A DNA stretch of 64,000 bases, taken from contig NZ_CP130044.1 of assembly GCF_030505395.1 (NCBI RefSeq), positions 3,147,001 through 3,211,000 on the forward strand, written 5' to 3'. Origin of the DNA: Asticcacaulis sp. ZE23SCel15. Lineage in GTDB: Bacteria > Pseudomonadota > Alphaproteobacteria > Caulobacterales > Caulobacteraceae. The notes below the pieces were generated by a model. The model was not told the origin of the DNA, made no database searches, and was given only the letters and a program-made list of their open reading frames with translations. Below, in pieces: positions 44,489-53,923 of this stretch. A program made the position numbers and the translations under genes. The stretch's first letter is position 1, and each line of letters opens with the position of its first letter.

Positions 44489-46223
44489 AATACTTGTTCG
44501 CCTTGAACCAGACGCCCCCGTCACGATCATAAACGCTGTTGAACCGCCGCAGCAGGCCCATGCCCATGACCGCTTCGGCCCCCGCCATATCCGGATCATC
44601 TGTTTGCATAGGGTCCGAAAAGGTCACCGGACAGGGATCAATCCGGTACGATCCGAGATCAAAACCACTTACGCCTGTAAAGCGGGTCTTCACAAAATGC
44701 TGCGGGTCGCTATAGGCCAGACGATCCTCGGCCTTGGGGAAGGCGTCCCAAAGATTGCGCGCCCGCACCGTTTGCGGCGGCAGCCACAGACCATAGGCTG
44801 TGCCGGTCTGCATCAGGCACTGCGTATCCTTGCCCATCAGTTTTGCCGCCACAATCAATCGCCCGTCAGACGCTTTTGTCACGGGCAGACGCTCAAAACC
44901 GCCCGTATCCACATCACCGCTCTTAAAGAAGATCAGACTGTTAGTGTCGAAATCCAACATGGACGGGTAAAGCCTCAGAAAATCCAGCCCCAGCACGGCG
45001 CTACTCTTGGGGTTACGAGCCACCTTAAAGCGCAGCGCCTCCAGTGACATGCCCTGAATGGAAAGCGGTGCCCCTTGATAATAGCCACCCGTCGCCGATA
45101 ACCCAAGCCGCACTGCCAAGGCCTCACCGATTGAACTCTGGGCACCGGTATCCAATCTGGCGATTGCCGGCACACCGCCCTTACCCGTCAGTCGAAACAA
45201 TATCTGGCGACTGCTGGTGTATTCAAAACCCAGCACGGGCTTATCTGCTGATGATTCCGGTCGGCCCTCAGAAACCCCGGCCAAACGCGTCGGCGAGGCC
45301 ATAGCCATCAGATTTTGATTGCGCTTGATATAGACCGCCTTCTGCGGCGTAAACGCCACCGTGAAAGCTCTGAGAAACGGCGCGCCGACAAGGCCGTGAA
45401 AATGGTCTTTGGATTGAATAGTGTCCTTTTCCGAGGGATCGACCAATGCTGCGGCCACTTCCGGCACCCATACCCCGCCAATCTGCACATCCTTGATACT
45501 GACCAGCCGCCCCTTAAGCTTACGGCCATTGGCGCCGGTCATCTCGGCTTCACGATAAACCGGATACTTGTCCCATAGCTTATGCCGCCTGACGACATCG
45601 CCAAACACCATCATCGGGCCCGTCGCCCCCGTATCAAGCGCAAGATTCAGCGCAACGTCCGGCAGTTTGATCTGCACATAGACCTTTTCCACGCCTCCCT
45701 GATATTCGGACCGGTAGATGCCGTTCAGTTTACCAAACCCCGTCAGGTCCATGGGCGCGCCGACATGGTAGCGAATTTCCCTGGCTTCGTAGTCAAGCTG
45801 GCATGGCAATTGGGTCAGTATATTGGCCGACAGCAGGCCGTCATATTCGCGCTCTGAGAAGGCATCCGATCCGGCAAACCGCCAGTTTTCCACACGCAAC
45901 GTCCCCCCAAGGACAATCTCTCCCGCCGCATAGGCCTTATAGATATCCGTTCCTTTGATGCTGCCGGTCGCCGCCTTGCCATCAACACGCAGAGCCAACT
46001 GTCGCGCCAGATCCTCACGGATCATGCTGACCGATGCCCCCGTATCGAGCATGAACGTAAAAGGCCCCTGCTTATTGATCTTAAGCTGCACCAAAGGCAG
46101 CCCGCCTTTGGATAAGGTAATGGGCACCCGAACCACCTGCCCGTCAGCGGCATAAACACCGCCCGCAAAGCCCACACCCGCGGTCGCCGTGGCGCCCGCC
46201 ATAAACTGACGTTTCGTGATCAT
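44478..46223 (-). CDS. Secreted protein with four tandem retropepsin-like modules
   Basis: 581 residues. The signal region MITKRQFMAGATATAGVGFA ends near YAADG and has a KR instead of RR before QF, resembling a Tat signal. Four aspartyl-protease modules follow, each with a DTG-type motif and a hydrophobic-hydrophobic-Gly partner: D60TG with GLLSANIL, D197TG with GLVGAPFL, D358TG with AVLGLDFL, and Q472TG with AVMGMGLL. The last aspartate is replaced. Retropepsins normally have one DTG per chain and dimerise; here four are fused, so two intramolecular pairs can be imagined. Substrate and activity unknown. Confidence 0.8.
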   Translation of the reverse strand: MITKRQFMAGATATAGVGFAGGVYAADGQVVRVPITLSKGGLPLVQLKINKQGPFTFMLDTGASVSMIREDLARQLALRVDGKAATGSIKGTDIYKAYAAGEIVLGGTLRVENWRFAGSDAFSEREYDGLLSANILTQLPCQLDYEAREIRYHVGAPMDLTGFGKLNGIYRSEYQGGVEKVYVQIKLPDVALNLALDTGATGPMMVFGDVVRRHKLWDKYPVYREAEMTGANGRKLKGRLVSIKDVQIGGVWVPEVAAALVDPSEKDTIQSKDHFHGLVGAPFLRAFTVAFTPQKAVYIKRNQNLMAMASPTRLAGVSEGRPESSADKPVLGFEYTSSRQILFRLTGKGGVPAIARLDTGAQSSIGEALAVRLGLSATGGYYQGAPLSIQGMSLEALRFKVARNPKSSAVLGLDFLRLYPSMLDFDTNSLIFFKSGDVDTGGFERLPVTKASDGRLIVAAKLMGKDTQCLMQTGTAYGLWLPPQTVRARNLWDAFPKAEDRLAYSDPQHFVKTRFTGVSGFDLGSYRIDPCPVTFSDPMQTDDPDMAGAEAVMGMGLLRRFNSVYDRDGGVWFKANKYFNG

Positions 46224-46402
46224 AATTCCCCCTGCCGATCATTTTCGATCCTTTACCATTGGCTACCACACCCTTTTTGCGGCGTCACATGGATTTTACA
46301 ACTGTGTGCCCCAGAGGCTGCGGGCACTTTAAATCTGGCCTTGGCCGTGGTTCCATGATAGCGGAACGGCCAATTTACAGTTTCCCATAGTCACGGATTC
46401 CC

Positions 46403-47515
46403 ATGGCCCTCAAAGTCGCTATCGTCGGTCTGCCCAACGTCGGCAAATCAACCCTGTTCAACGCCCTGACCCAGACCGCCTCGGCGCAGGCCGCCAACTA
46501 TCCGTTCTGCACCATTGAGCCCAACACCGGCGATGTCGCCGTGCCGGAGGCGCGCCTTGAGGTGCTGGCCAAGATTATGGGCTCGAAGGAAATCATCCCG
46601 GCCCGTATCAACTTTGTCGATATCGCCGGACTCGTGCGCGGAGCGTCCAAGGGCGAAGGCCTCGGTAACCAGTTTTTGGCCAATATCCGCGACTGTGACG
46701 CCATTGCCTTTGTGGCGCGATGCTTTGTTGATACGGACATCACCCATGTCGAAGGCCGCATTGACCCGATCAGCGATCTTGAAATCATCGAGACCGAGCT
46801 AATGCTGGCCGATCTGGAAAGCCTTGAAAAACGCCTACCCAACCTTGAGAAGCGCGCCAAAACCGGCGGCGATAAGGATGCGGCTATCACGGTGGGCCTG
46901 ATCAAGGCGGCCCTCGCCGAACTCAACGAAGGCCGCCCCGCCCGCATCGCCTACGAAAAAGGCAAGGTTTCCAAGGACGACCAAAAAGCCTGGGACATGC
47001 TGCAATTGCTGACTTCAAAGCCCGCGCTTTATGTCTGTAATGTCGATGAAGCCTCGGCCGACAAGGGCAATGAACTGTCCGATCAAGTGGCCACCCGCGC
47101 CAAGGCCGATCATGCCAATAGCGTGGTGATCTCGGCCCAGATCGAGTCGGAAATCGCACTGCTCGATGCCGAGGAACGCACCGAGTTCCTTGAAACGCTG
47201 GGCCTCGAAGAACCGGGCCTGAACCGTTTGATCCGGGAAGCCTACACTCTTTTGGGGCTGCAATCCTATTTCACGGTCGGCCCCAAGGAAGCCCGTGCCT
47301 GGACCATCCATGTCGGTGACACCGCTCCGCAAGCCGCCGGTGTCATCCACACCGACTTCGAGAAGGGCTTCATCCGCGCCGAAACCATGGCCTATGACGA
47401 CTACGTCAAGTTCAATGGCGAAGCCGGCTGCAAGGAAAACGGTAAGTTCCGTCAGGAAGGCAAAGAATATCTGGTCAAGGACGGCGATATTCTGAACTTC
47501 CGGTTCAACGTGTAG
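46403..47515 (+). CDS. ychF: Redox-regulated ATPase YchF (Obg-like)
   Basis: 370 residues. P-loop protein that, unlike other Obg-family members, prefers ATP; linked to translation and oxidative stress. Motifs: GLPNVGKSTLFNAL (G1), NYPFCTIEPNTG (switch I), DIAGLVRGASKGEGLGNQFL (G3) and CNVDE at the G4 site, where NKxD is replaced, as expected for ATP specificity. The C-terminal TGS domain (about 280-370) ends KDGDILNFRFNV. The 179-bp region upstream is shared with the divergent retropepsin-like gene. Confidence 0.96.
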   Translation: MALKVAIVGLPNVGKSTLFNALTQTASAQAANYPFCTIEPNTGDVAVPEARLEVLAKIMGSKEIIPARINFVDIAGLVRGASKGEGLGNQFLANIRDCDAIAFVARCFVDTDITHVEGRIDPISDLEIIETELMLADLESLEKRLPNLEKRAKTGGDKDAAITVGLIKAALAELNEGRPARIAYEKGKVSKDDQKAWDMLQLLTSKPALYVCNVDEASADKGNELSDQVATRAKADHANSVVISAQIESEIALLDAEERTEFLETLGLEEPGLNRLIREAYTLLGLQSYFTVGPKEARAWTIHVGDTAPQAAGVIHTDFEKGFIRAETMAYDDYVKFNGEAGCKENGKFRQEGKEYLVKDGDILNFRFNV

Positions 47516-47527
47516 CCCCTCACCCGG

Positions 47528-47556
47528 AAGTCCTTCGCTGCGCTCAGTGTACTTTC
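47528..47556. repeat. Short palindromic repeat, copy 2 (after ychF)
   Basis: Matches 3774-3801 at 27 of 28 positions: AAGTCCTTCGCTGCGCTCAG, then TGTACTTTC. It lies between ychF and the structured 105-bp element. Confidence 0.6.
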
Positions 47557-47577
47557 GGGAGGTCCAGCAGATAACCA

Positions 47578-47682
47578 GAAAATCGTGAGATTTGAGTCGA
47601 GTAGCAGGAGCCTAACGACGGAGGCATGTTAGATACCTCCTAGTGACGGCGACGCACTAATCGACCAAAGACCGCGATTTTC
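47578..47682 (-). repeat. 105-bp structured element, copy 1
   Basis: Outer arms GAAAATCGTG (47578-47587) and CGCGATTTTC (47673-47682) pair over ten bases with one G-T pair. Inside, GTCGAGTAG pairs with CTAATCGAC, and GGAGG ... CCTCC makes the central hairpin. Same length as 59505-59609 and about 85 percent identical (89 of 105 by hand), with paired changes preserving the stems. The stop TGA of the HD-domain gene (47681-47683) overlaps the right arm. Confidence 0.8.
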
Positions 47683-48334
47683 ATATCTCTTCGTGGAAGT
47701 ATTCGACAAAAGCCCTCATCCGGGCATGGCGCAGTTCGGCCATATCTTTGCCGGACTTGGTCTGAAAACCGTCTGACAGCTTAAATAGCTTGGTCGTGAA
47801 ATGATCCAGCGCGAAAGATGCGTCATCAAGGTCGCGGCCTTGGGCTTGCGGGTCGGCCGCGTCATACAGCGATGATCCCATCCGTCCGGCGGTGTAAAAG
47901 CACCGGGCGATACCGACGAAACCAATGGCATCAAGGCGATCCGCGTCCTGTAGTATCCGCGCCTCAAGGGTCTGGGGCGGGATATTGGCGCTGTAGCTAT
48001 GGGCATGGATGGCGTGATCGACAGCATCCAGATCGGCCTCTTCCCAACCCAGTTGGCTTAAGATTTCGCGAGCCTTATCTGCCGCCAGACGCGACGCCCG
48101 CGCCCGTTCCGGTGAGTTCTTTTCAACCTGAACACAGTCATGCAGCAACACCGCCGCCGTCAGGACGCGCAGACACCCGCCTTCAAGCGCCTGAAGTGTG
48201 CGGGCGACCTTATAGACCCGGACCAGATGAGCAACATCATGGGCGCCGTCGTTACTGACCACGACATGCGGCAAAAGATCCTGCGCCAGTTCTTCATATG
48301 GCGCGAACGCTTCGCTAAGTTGTACGAATGACAT
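47681..48334 (-). CDS. HD-domain phosphohydrolase, YedJ-like
   Basis: 217 residues. HD superfamily metal site: GAHDVAHLVRVYKVA (first histidine), VLLHDCVQVEK (HD pair), HAIHAHSY and RILQDADRLDAIG (final aspartate). The pattern fits the YedJ/uncharacterised HD hydrolase group rather than (p)ppGpp synthetases or dGTPases; YedJ-type proteins act on phosphorylated small molecules, but the substrate is unknown. Its stop codon lies in the 105-bp structured element, which will form the 3' end of the transcript. Confidence 0.85.
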   Translation of the reverse strand: MSFVQLSEAFAPYEELAQDLLPHVVVSNDGAHDVAHLVRVYKVARTLQALEGGCLRVLTAAVLLHDCVQVEKNSPERARASRLAADKAREILSQLGWEEADLDAVDHAIHAHSYSANIPPQTLEARILQDADRLDAIGFVGIARCFYTAGRMGSSLYDAADPQAQGRDLDDASFALDHFTTKLFKLSDGFQTKSGKDMAELRHARMRAFVEYFHEEI

Positions 48335-48484
48335 CGACCCTGGTCTCTTCGCTTTGGTTACGCGGCTACTCTGCGCAGAATCGTATACAGGATTGTGCGC
48401 TTAAGGGTCTATAAGCCACAACTGATAAGTCCGCTACACACTTTTCGGACGAAATTTGTTCGCTGGCGCAGCAGCTCTTGAGCC

Positions 48485-49012
48485 TCAATGCCCGTCAAAG
48501 CCCACCAGACTTACGACCTTAATGCCTGCGGCCTCCAGCCTGCGCGCACCGCCCAGATCAGGCAAATCGATCACAAAGGCCGCGCCCACAATTTCCGCAC
48601 CGCCCCGTTTAAGCAAATCGATTCCCGCCATAGCCGTCCCACCGGTGGCAATCAAATCGTCGATCAGCAGAACCCGTTCCCCCAATTCGATCGCGTCCGT
48701 GTGCATTTCGATGATGTCCATGCCATATTCTAGCTGATAAGCGCTGGAAATCCGGTCATGTGGCAGTTTGCCCTTTTTTCGCAGCGGCACCACCCCCGCC
48801 CCCAGAATATGCGCCACAGCCCCGCCCAGTATAAACCCGCGCGCTTCGATACAGGCGACCTTATCGATATCCGTCCCTGCAAAGGCGCCGACCAATTCAT
48901 CCACGGCCAGGGTAAACGCCTGAGCATCCCCTAACAGCGTGGTGATGTCCCGGAACATGATGCCGGGCTTGGGGAAATCAGGGATAGTGCGGATGGTCGA
49001 GGCCAGTTTCAT
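48485..49012 (-). CDS. apt: Adenine phosphoribosyltransferase
   Basis: 175 residues from ATG 49010-49012; an upstream in-frame start would add 17 residues not seen in Apt. Salvages adenine with PRPP to AMP. Family signatures: [20 protein letters not shown] at the start, [28 protein letters not shown] and the PRPP loop [19 protein letters not shown]. Ribosome site is weak. It lies downstream of the petABC terminator, so it has its own promoter. Confidence 0.96.
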   Translation of the reverse strand: MKLASTIRTIPDFPKPGIMFRDITTLLGDAQAFTLAVDELVGAFAGTDIDKVACIEARGFILGGAVAHILGAGVVPLRKKGKLPHDRISSAYQLEYGMDIIEMHTDAIELGERVLLIDDLIATGGTAMAGIDLLKRGGAEIVGAAFVIDLPDLGGARRLEAAGIKVVSLVGFDGH

Positions 49013-49069
49013 ATATCTTATCTCAAAGCTTAGAGCCGTGCTTATACGCCTGTTTTTCGGCATTTTTAC

Positions 49070-49109
49070 AACAAAAAAACCCGCCGAAATCCCGGCGGGT
49101 TTTTTTGTT
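49070..49109 (-). terminator. Bidirectional rho-independent terminator after petC
   Basis: AACAAAAAAACCCGCCG (49070-49086), six-base loop, then CGGCGGGTTTTTTTGTT (49093-49109): 17 perfect pairs with T runs on both strands. It ends the petABC operon; there is no convergent gene using the other side. Confidence 0.9.
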
Positions 49110-49142
49110 AAATGCGAATTATAATGAGTCGAAAATGACTGA

Positions 49143-49198
49143 CTTTCGAGTAACGCAGCGCAGCGTACTCAAGTACGTGAGCAGCGTAACGCAGAAAG
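49143..49198. repeat. Intergenic palindromic element after petC
   Basis: CTTTC (49143-49147) and GAAAG (49194-49198) flank a compound repeat: GTAACGCAG occurs twice, GCAGCGTA twice, and the centre GTACT-CA-AGTAC is a palindrome. It lies between the petC stop (49232) and the terminator. Similar in style, but not in sequence, to the 105-bp element. Confidence 0.55.
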
Positions 49199-49231
49199 GC
49201 GGTTATTTGCAGACCATTAGAAACAGCATTT

Positions 49232-50113
49232 TTAGTGCTTACCGCGCCAGACAAACCTATAAGACGCATAGGTCAAACCGAAGAACAGCAGCAGATAGGC
49301 CAGAACCGCAACCCCGGTCTTCTTGCGAAGAACAGCCTTGGGTTCACCAGCCCACTCAAGGAAAGCCGCCACATCGGCCGCTTGGTTGCTGAGGGTCGAT
49401 TTACGACCGTCATCAAAGGTAACCTGACCAGCTGATAATGGCGGTGCCATAGCCAGAACCCCACCGGCAGGCACATGCTTATGATCGCCCGACCATGCCG
49501 ACGACAGATCGCCGGGGAAGTAAGGGTTGTAATGCTGACCTTCGGCAATCTTAAGACCCGCAGGCGGGGCCTTATAGCCGGTCAGCAATGAATAGACATA
49601 GGACGCACCACCGTGACGGGCCTTGGTAATAACCGACAGATCCGGCGGAACTGCCCCGCCGTTCGACGCTGCCGCCGCTTCCGGATTGGCAAACGGTGAC
49701 GGGAACGCATCTGAGGTGGTGGCTTTGCGAGTGATTACATCGCCCGTTTCGGAATCAATGGTAGGCACTTCGAATTCCGAAGCGATCTGCTTTACGACCG
49801 GGTTTTCGTTCGGGTTCTTGTACTTCGGATCATAGAACGGACCGTCCTTTTCACCCAGATTACGAAACGAAATCAGCTTCATAGAATGGCAGGCCGCGCA
49901 CACTTCGCGGTAGACCTTATAGCCACGTTGAAGCTGGGCCTGATCATAGGTGCCCAGAACGCCGCTAGAGCTAAAGCCTTCTTTGGGTTCATGGGGATGC
50001 AAAGCACCGCCTGCCGCCAGAGCCGAACCTGCCCCAAGGGTAAGCGAAGCCGCCATCACGGTCGTCGCCGCCTGAATCCACGCTTTCCTGCCGAGAGTTT
50101 GTAGGGACTTCAT
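49232..50113 (-). CDS. petC: Cytochrome c1 of the bc1 complex
   Basis: 293 residues from ATG 50111-50113; further upstream in-frame codons belong to cytochrome b. A signal peptide (residues 1-34, ending GSALAAGG), the haem c site C72-AAC75-H76 in REVCAACHSMKLISFR, and the C-terminal anchor VAVLAYLLLFFGLTYASYRF. It carries electrons from the Rieske protein to cytochrome c. Third gene of the petABC operon, five bases after cytochrome b, followed by the strong terminator at 49070. Confidence 0.95.
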   Translation of the reverse strand: MKSLQTLGRKAWIQAATTVMAASLTLGAGSALAAGGALHPHEPKEGFSSSGVLGTYDQAQLQRGYKVYREVCAACHSMKLISFRNLGEKDGPFYDPKYKNPNENPVVKQIASEFEVPTIDSETGDVITRKATTSDAFPSPFANPEAAAASNGGAVPPDLSVITKARHGGASYVYSLLTGYKAPPAGLKIAEGQHYNPYFPGDLSSAWSGDHKHVPAGGVLAMAPPLSAGQVTFDDGRKSTLSNQAADVAAFLEWAGEPKAVLRKKTGVAVLAYLLLFFGLTYASYRFVWRGKH

Positions 50114-50118
50114 CTGAG

Positions 50119-51411
50119 TTAGCCCTTTTTCTTGTTGTGTTCGGCCAAAACCGCCTCGGAGATCGACGCAGGCACCGGCAACGGCTCTTCCTTCAGACCA
50201 ATCCATGGCATGATGAGCAGGAAGAATACGAAATAATAGATGGTGAACAGACGGGTCAGCCACAGGTAGGAGTTCAACTGACCGTCAAACAGGGTGAAGC
50301 TCGGCAGGCCCGGAATGACCTGAGCATCCGGCAACTGAGCGCCGCACCAGCCAAGGCCCAGACAGACGATAACGAAGATCACGAAGAACCAGCGCATCAC
50401 CGGACGGTAACGCATGGACTTGACCTTTGAGGTATCCAGCCACGGCAAGGCAAATATTACCGCGATCGAACCAAACATCGCAATCACCCCACCGAACTTA
50501 TCCGGAATAGCGCGCAGGATGGCATAGAAGGGCAGCAGATACCATTCAGGCACAATATGCGCCGGTGTGACCAGCGGGTTGGCTGGAATATAGTTGTCGG
50601 CATGGCCCAGAGCGTTCGGCATGAAGAATACAAAGACCGAGAACAGGAACAGGAAGACGATAATCGCCACGCCGTCCTTAACCGTCGCATAGGGTGTGAA
50701 TGCAACGGTGTCTTCCTTAGACTTGATCTCAACACCCGCCGGATTATTTTGACCGGCAACGTGCAGCGCCCAGATGTGCAGGATAACCACACCGGCAATC
50801 ACGAACGGCAGCAGATAGTGCAGAGAGAAGAAACGGTTCAGGGTTGCCTGATCGACCGCAAAGCCACCTTGCAGCCAGGTCAGGATCGGCCCGCCGATCA
50901 ACGGAATCGAGCCGATCAGATTGGTAATCACGACCGCGCCGTGGAACGACATCTGCCCCCAGGGCAAGACATAGCCCATGAACGCCGTAGCGATCATCAG
51001 GAAGAAGATGATACAGCCCAAAATCCACAGGACTTCGCGCGGCGCCTTATAGGAGCCGTAATACAGGCCGCGCAGCATGTGGATATAGACGGCAAAAAAG
51101 AACATCGACGCGCCATTGGCGTGGACATAACGGATCAGCCAGCCATAGTTCACATCACGCATGATGCGTTCGACACTGTTAAACGCGTAATCAACATGCG
51201 GCGTATAGTGCATAGCCAAAATAATGCCGGTGATGATCTGAATGGCCAGACAGACCGACAAAATACCGCCGAAGGTCCACCAGTAGTTCAGGTTCTTCGG
51301 GGTCGGATAGTCGACAAAGCTGTCATAGGCCAGCCGCACGATTGGCAGACGCGAATTGAGCCACTTTTCAAAGCCGGTTTTAGGTACATAGGTAGACTGA
51401 TGATCGCTCAT
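50119..51411 (-). CDS. petB: Cytochrome b of the bc1 complex
   Basis: 430 residues, eight or nine membrane helices. Binds haems bL and bH and contains the Qo and Qi sites. Recognised by [60 protein letters not shown] (Qo region) and [20 protein letters not shown], where the PEWY motif lies in the Qo site. Unlike plant b6, a single long chain includes the subunit-IV portion, as in all proteobacteria. Middle gene of petABC. Confidence 0.97.
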   Translation of the reverse strand: MSDHQSTYVPKTGFEKWLNSRLPIVRLAYDSFVDYPTPKNLNYWWTFGGILSVCLAIQIITGIILAMHYTPHVDYAFNSVERIMRDVNYGWLIRYVHANGASMFFFAVYIHMLRGLYYGSYKAPREVLWILGCIIFFLMIATAFMGYVLPWGQMSFHGAVVITNLIGSIPLIGGPILTWLQGGFAVDQATLNRFFSLHYLLPFVIAGVVILHIWALHVAGQNNPAGVEIKSKEDTVAFTPYATVKDGVAIIVFLFLFSVFVFFMPNALGHADNYIPANPLVTPAHIVPEWYLLPFYAILRAIPDKFGGVIAMFGSIAVIFALPWLDTSKVKSMRYRPVMRWFFVIFVIVCLGLGWCGAQLPDAQVIPGLPSFTLFDGQLNSYLWLTRLFTIYYFVFFLLIMPWIGLKEEPLPVPASISEAVLAEHNKKKG

Positions 51412-51428
51412 GGTGCCCTGCGCTCCCC

Positions 51429-51971
51429 TTAACCGATTTTGACGCGAGTATCGGTCAGGAAATCATATTCCGGAACGACCAGATTGAGCGGTGCCGGGCC
51501 TTTGCGGATGCGGCCCGACGTATCGTAGTGAGAGCCATGGCACGGGCAGAACCAGCCACCATAGTCACCGGCGCCAAACGTCGGCACACACCCCAGATGG
51601 GTGCAGGAACCAACCAAGATCAGCCATTGTTCTTTGCCCGCCTTAACGCGGTCAGCATCGGTTTGAGGATCTTTCAGATCAGCCAGGGGTGTATCCTGAG
51701 CCGCCTTGATTTCCGCACCCGTGCGGCTGCGGATAAAGACCGGCTTACCGCGCCATTTGATCACGATCTGCTGACCTTCCTGAACCTTGGTCAGGTCGAA
51801 CTCCGTCGACGCCATGGCCAGAGTGTCTGCTGCCGGATTCATTTGCGCCACCAGCGGTACGGCAATAGCCCCCACGGCACCCACGGCGGTCGCCCCCGCA
51901 GCAATGTAGATAAAGTCGCGGCGGGACGGATCGTCATTCACCGCAGCGGCCGTATTGTCAGGTTCGCTCAC
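51429..51971 (-). CDS. petA: Rieske iron-sulfur protein of the bc1 complex
   Basis: 180 residues, GTG start. Tat signal: [19 protein letters not shown] with RR at 17-18, followed by a hydrophobic anchor that stays as membrane helix. The 2Fe-2S site is seen as [10 protein letters not shown] and [20 protein letters not shown]. It moves between the Qo site and cytochrome c1. As Tat substrate it links to tatABC at 23309-25020. First gene of petABC; the leader region 51972-52193 holds a perfect hairpin CGCTTCG/CGAAGCG at 52036-52057. Confidence 0.97.
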   Translation of the reverse strand: MSEPDNTAAAVNDDPSRRDFIYIAAGATAVGAVGAIAVPLVAQMNPAADTLAMASTEFDLTKVQEGQQIVIKWRGKPVFIRSRTGAEIKAAQDTPLADLKDPQTDADRVKAGKEQWLILVGSCTHLGCVPTFGAGDYGGWFCPCHGSHYDTSGRIRKGPAPLNLVVPEYDFLTDTRVKIG

Positions 51972-52193
51972 CTTGCCACCTCATAGTTTTCCTCTGCCAC
52001 GTCCCCTTAGCGCTATGCGTTAAAGTGCCGCAGCCCGCTTCGTTCATAGCCGAAGCGCCCATAATTACAAACCTTCCATCCACCGATTCCGTTAAAAATT
52101 TAACTCAAATCAGCATTTATCGGTTCTTATAACCGTCTATAACCACAATTGCAGGATGGATTCAAACCCGTAGTCCGGAAAACCTATAAAATC

Positions 52194-52664
52194 ATGCGTT
52201 TTGTATTGTACCAGCCAGACATCCCTCAAAACCTCGGCAGCGCCATACGTCTGGCGGCCTGCCTTGAGGTAAGCCTTGATATTATCGAGCCTTGCGGATT
52301 TCCGCTTAATGACAAGGCCATCAAGCGGGCGGCTATGGATTACGGGGGGTGCGCTGATGTGTCGCGGCATGATTCGTGGGACCAGTTCAAAAACTGGCGC
52401 GAAAGCTTTGCGTCCAAATCAAGTGTGATCCTGTTTACAACCAAGTCTGCGGCCCCCTATTGCGACTACGCGTTTCAGCCTGACGATATTTTATTATTCG
52501 GGCGCGAAAGTGCGGGCGTGCCGGATGAGGTTCATACCTATGCCGATACGCGCCTGTTCATCCCGATCAGCGCTCAGGCCCGCTCGATCAATGTGATTAA
52601 TTCGGCCTCTATGGCGCTGGGGGAAGCCCTGCGACAAACACGCACCTTTCCCGTACGGCCCTGA
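52194..52664 (+). CDS. trmL: tRNA (cytidine(34)-2'-O)-methyltransferase TrmL
   Basis: 156 residues from ATG 52194; the longer reading adds 15 residues before the conserved [25 protein letters not shown] methyltransferase that 2'-O-methylates the wobble nucleotide of tRNA-Leu. The trefoil-knot SAM-binding part is seen in [16 protein letters not shown] and [26 protein letters not shown] ends just four bases before the ATG, so the mRNA is probably leaderless. Divergent from petA. Confidence 0.92.
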   Translation: MRFVLYQPDIPQNLGSAIRLAACLEVSLDIIEPCGFPLNDKAIKRAAMDYGGCADVSRHDSWDQFKNWRESFASKSSVILFTTKSAAPYCDYAFQPDDILLFGRESAGVPDEVHTYADTRLFIPISAQARSINVINSASMALGEALRQTRTFPVRP

Positions 52665-52705
52665 TCGGCCTATACAGCGCCCATAATTTCGTACAGAGCC
52701 TGACC

Positions 52706-53593
52706 ATGACCCAAGCCACCCTCACCGCCCCCGATGTTTTAGCTGACCGCCAGAAAGCAGCCTCGATCTGGTTCCGCTCTTTGCGCGACCAGATCTGCGC
52801 GGCGTTCGAGGCGCTGGAGGACGAGGCATCACCATCGCTCTATCCGGGCGAAGCGGGCCGGTTTGTGCGCACGCCCTGGCAGCGTCCCGAAGGCGGTGGC
52901 GGCGAGATGTCGATGATGACTGGCCGCCTGTTTGAAAAGGTCGGGGTTCATATCTCCACCGTCCACGGCACATTCAGCCCTGAATTTGCCAAAACCATTC
53001 CCGGCGCCGAGGATGATCCGCGCTTTTTTGCCACTGGCATCAGCCTGATTTCGCACATGACCAATCCGCGTGTGCCGGCGGTGCATATGAACACCCGCTA
53101 TATTTGCACGACTAAGGGCTGGTTTGGTGGCGGGGCCGACCTGACGCCGCTGCTGGTCGTTGACCGCTCTCAGGACGCACCCGATGCGGCCAAATTCCAT
53201 CAGGCATTCAAAGCCACCTGTGATCAGTACGGCGCGGACTATTATGAGCGTTTCAAAAAATGGTGCGATGAGTATTTCTTTCTGCCTCACCGCAATGAAC
53301 CGCGCGGCATCGGCGGCATATTCTATGACCATTTTAATAGCGGCGATCATGAGGCTGATTTCGCTTTCACGCGGGCGGTGGGTGAGACGTTCCTGAATGT
53401 CTATCCCGCCATCGTGCGTGACCGCTTTAATGAGCCGTGGTCTGAGGCTGAGCGCGAGGAACAACTGATCCAGCGCGGGCGTTATGTCGAGTTCAACCTG
53501 CTCTATGATCGCGGGACGCTGTTTGGGCTGAAAACCGGCGGCAATGTCGAGTCGATCCTGTCGTCCATGCCGCCCGTGGTGAAGTGGCCTTAA
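52706..53593 (+). CDS. hemF: Oxygen-dependent coproporphyrinogen III oxidase
   Basis: 295 residues. Oxidative decarboxylation of coproporphyrinogen III in haem synthesis, aerobic form. Motifs: [54 protein letters not shown] and the ending [20 protein letters not shown], then [20 protein letters not shown], match the HemF family throughout. It supplies haem to the bc1 complex next door. Convergent with the nucleotidyltransferase gene, one base apart. Confidence 0.97.
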   Translation: MTQATLTAPDVLADRQKAASIWFRSLRDQICAAFEALEDEASPSLYPGEAGRFVRTPWQRPEGGGGEMSMMTGRLFEKVGVHISTVHGTFSPEFAKTIPGAEDDPRFFATGISLISHMTNPRVPAVHMNTRYICTTKGWFGGGADLTPLLVVDRSQDAPDAAKFHQAFKATCDQYGADYYERFKKWCDEYFFLPHRNEPRGIGGIFYDHFNSGDHEADFAFTRAVGETFLNVYPAIVRDRFNEPWSEAEREEQLIQRGRYVEFNLLYDRGTLFGLKTGGNVESILSSMPPVVKWP

Positions 53594-53594
53594 A

Positions 53595-53921
53595 TTAAGT
53601 GTTCACAGTATAAATATGGATACCGTGATCAAGCACGGCAGGCCAAACGACTAAATCATCATCTTCAGCTAACTGTAAGTCCACATTAAGATTTAAAAGG
53701 TTTTCCAACTCACCTTTCCACAAGCTACGGTTAAGCTCATACCATTCCAAATCTGACCGATAAGCTACATCTAAATCACTATCGATATGGTGTGTCCCTT
53801 TTGCACGGCTACCAAATATGTAGACGCTAGAAATCTCTGACTTACTTGACGCCCATAACTTTACCGCTTCAATTTGTTGCGGCGTCAAACCCGGAACCGT
53901 ATCACTTAAACGCGGCGCCAT
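53595..53921 (-). CDS. Minimal (MNT-type) nucleotidyltransferase
   Basis: 108 residues. Beta-polymerase-like nucleotidyltransferase: YIFGSRAKGTHHIDSDLDVA with GSRAKG at 37-42 and the metal aspartates D49 and D51. MNT proteins are commonly the antitoxin half of HEPN/MNT toxin-antitoxin pairs and can AMPylate the toxin. No HEPN gene is adjacent: neighbours are hemF and an amidotransferase. The 3' half is visibly AT-rich for this genome, suggesting acquisition. It starts two bases after the amidotransferase stop. Confidence 0.8.
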   Translation of the reverse strand: MAPRLSDTVPGLTPQQIEAVKLWASSKSEISSVYIFGSRAKGTHHIDSDLDVAYRSDLEWYELNRSLWKGELENLLNLNVDLQLAEDDDLVVWPAVLDHGIHIYTVNT

Positions 53922-53923
53922 TG

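Noticed and set aside
50557-51432. Plus-strand open frame of 291 codons opposite cytochrome b
   Set aside because: Antisense of a highly conserved membrane protein; hydrophobic codons read backwards give a charged nonsense protein.
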